Origin: an uncultured Clostridia bacterium
GTDB taxonomy: Bacteria; Bacillota; Clostridia; Christensenellales; Borkfalkiaceae
Reading direction: 5' to 3'
NCBI GenBank assembly: GCA_944369635.1
Contig: CALVXL010000152.1
Location: 1 to 5,188 of the forward strand
DNA: 5,188 nucleotides
In this document: positions 5,022-5,188 of the stretch, piece after piece
Layout: each line of letters begins with the position of its first letter
Position numbering within the stretch: position 1 is the first letter of the stretch
The notes under the pieces: generated by a model
The model's database searches: none
What the model was told of the DNA's origin: nothing
The model's input: only the letters and a program-made list of their open reading frames with translations
Position numbers and translations under genes: made by a program

Positions 5022-5054
5022 CACATAATCAGCACATAATCAGCGCATAATCAG
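5022..5054. repeat. Three tandem copies of an 11-bp repeat
   Basis: CACATAATCAG at 5022-5032 and 5033-5043, then CGCATAATCAG at 5044-5054 with one substitution, follow head to tail with no gap. The array lies between two convergent genes and its last base opens the GC-rich hairpin that follows. It is too short and too similar between units for a CRISPR, and I know of no function. Confidence 0.85.
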
Positions 5055-5077
5055 CGCGCGGCAAAAAGCCGCGCGCT
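5053..5077 (-). terminator. GC-rich hairpin at the end of the right-hand minus-strand gene, probable terminator
   Basis: GCGCGCGGC (5054-5062) and GCCGCGCGC (5068-5076) form a perfect 9-bp stem, extended by A5053-T5077, around a 5-nt loop (AAAAA on plus, TTTTT on minus). It lies 5 nt after the stop codon of the minus-strand gene, the usual place for its terminator, but no U-run follows on that strand. On the plus strand the tail TTGAATTTATT is only mildly T-rich, so direction and efficiency are uncertain. Confidence 0.55.
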
Positions 5078-5082
5078 TGAAT

Positions 5083-5188
5083 TTATTGATTTTCCTTTTG
5101 CTTATCGCCTTTTGCTTTTTCTTCTTTACCGCGATTGATCTTCACGCCGTTCTCCCCTAAATAGCGAAGAAAACTTTCGCAATCCCCC
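5083..5188 (-). CDS. C-terminal end of an unrecognised protein, runs off the right edge
   Basis: The minus strand has an open frame from the right edge to TAA at 5085-5083, giving 34 residues. The first part reads CESFLRYLGENGVKINRG (residues 3-20), a plausible folded-protein ending. The last 14 residues are a charged tail rich in Lys, Glu and Gln (EEKAKGDKQKENQ). I do not recognise the family. Support for coding comes from the protein-like first half, codon choice like the neighbouring genes, and a hairpin placed directly after the stop. It is convergent with the DegV gene, so it belongs to a separate transcription unit. The rest of the gene lies outside the window. Confidence 0.6.
   Translation of the reverse strand, partial: GDCESFLRYLGENGVKINRGKEEKAKGDKQKENQ

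Noticed and set aside
5022..5054. CRISPR array
   Set aside because: The 11-bp units are directly adjacent, with no spacers between them, and there are only three.

Overview
The window looks like a chromosomal stretch from a Gram-positive, Clostridia-type Firmicute with mid-range G+C. The grounds are the purE-purC-purF-purM gene order, a PurF of the Bacillus type (short propeptide plus four Fe-S cysteines), consensus sigma-A promoters, strong AGGAG-type ribosome binding sites, frequent GTG/TTG starts and a FabT-like MarR repressor. The genus cannot be settled from the sequence. Nothing indicates a mobile element, CRISPR array or RNA gene of the tRNA/rRNA class.

Left part (1-3141, minus strand): four tightly spaced de novo purine genes, transcribed right to left as purE, purC, purF and purM. 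PurM runs off the left edge. Gaps are 58 nt (purE-purC), 4 nt (purC-purF) and 2 nt (purF-purM). The ribosome binding sites of purF and purM lie inside the 3' end of the preceding gene, so the last three genes are probably translationally coupled. Together they cover PRPP to phosphoribosylamine (PurF), FGAM to AIR (PurM), the carboxylation-level step to CAIR (PurE) and SAICAR formation (PurC).

Central regulatory region (3142-3565, 424 nt without a gene): two divergent control regions. On the minus strand a sigma-A promoter (TTGACT-17-TAAAAT) drives a leader RNA of about 230 nt. I read this leader as a ZTP (pfl-type) riboswitch: a P1 helix, the conserved CUG..., GGGGGAGCG and CCGACUGGGCA blocks, and a perfect 6-bp pseudoknot between the first and last of these. 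Its 3' part overlaps an intrinsic terminator, so it should control entry into purE and the operon. An imperfect palindrome surrounds the -35 box. On the plus strand a fully consensus promoter (TTGACA-17-TATAAT) is followed at once by a perfect 19-bp palindrome, TAGTTTGAA-G-TTCAAACTA, with the TTTGA-N3-TCAAA core of FabT operators.

Right-centre (3566-4847, plus strand): a two-gene operon of a FabT-like MarR repressor and a DegV-family (FakB-type) fatty-acid-binding protein, overlapping by 11 bp. The natural reading is a self-regulated module for sensing and using fatty acids. A strong 17-bp-stem terminator follows at 4874-4914.

Right end (4848-5188): a 235-nt convergent intergenic region holding that terminator, a T-rich stretch (about 4921-5010) in which I see no supported feature, three tandem copies of an 11-bp repeat, and a GC-rich hairpin. 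Beyond it lies the C-terminal end of an unrecognised minus-strand gene.
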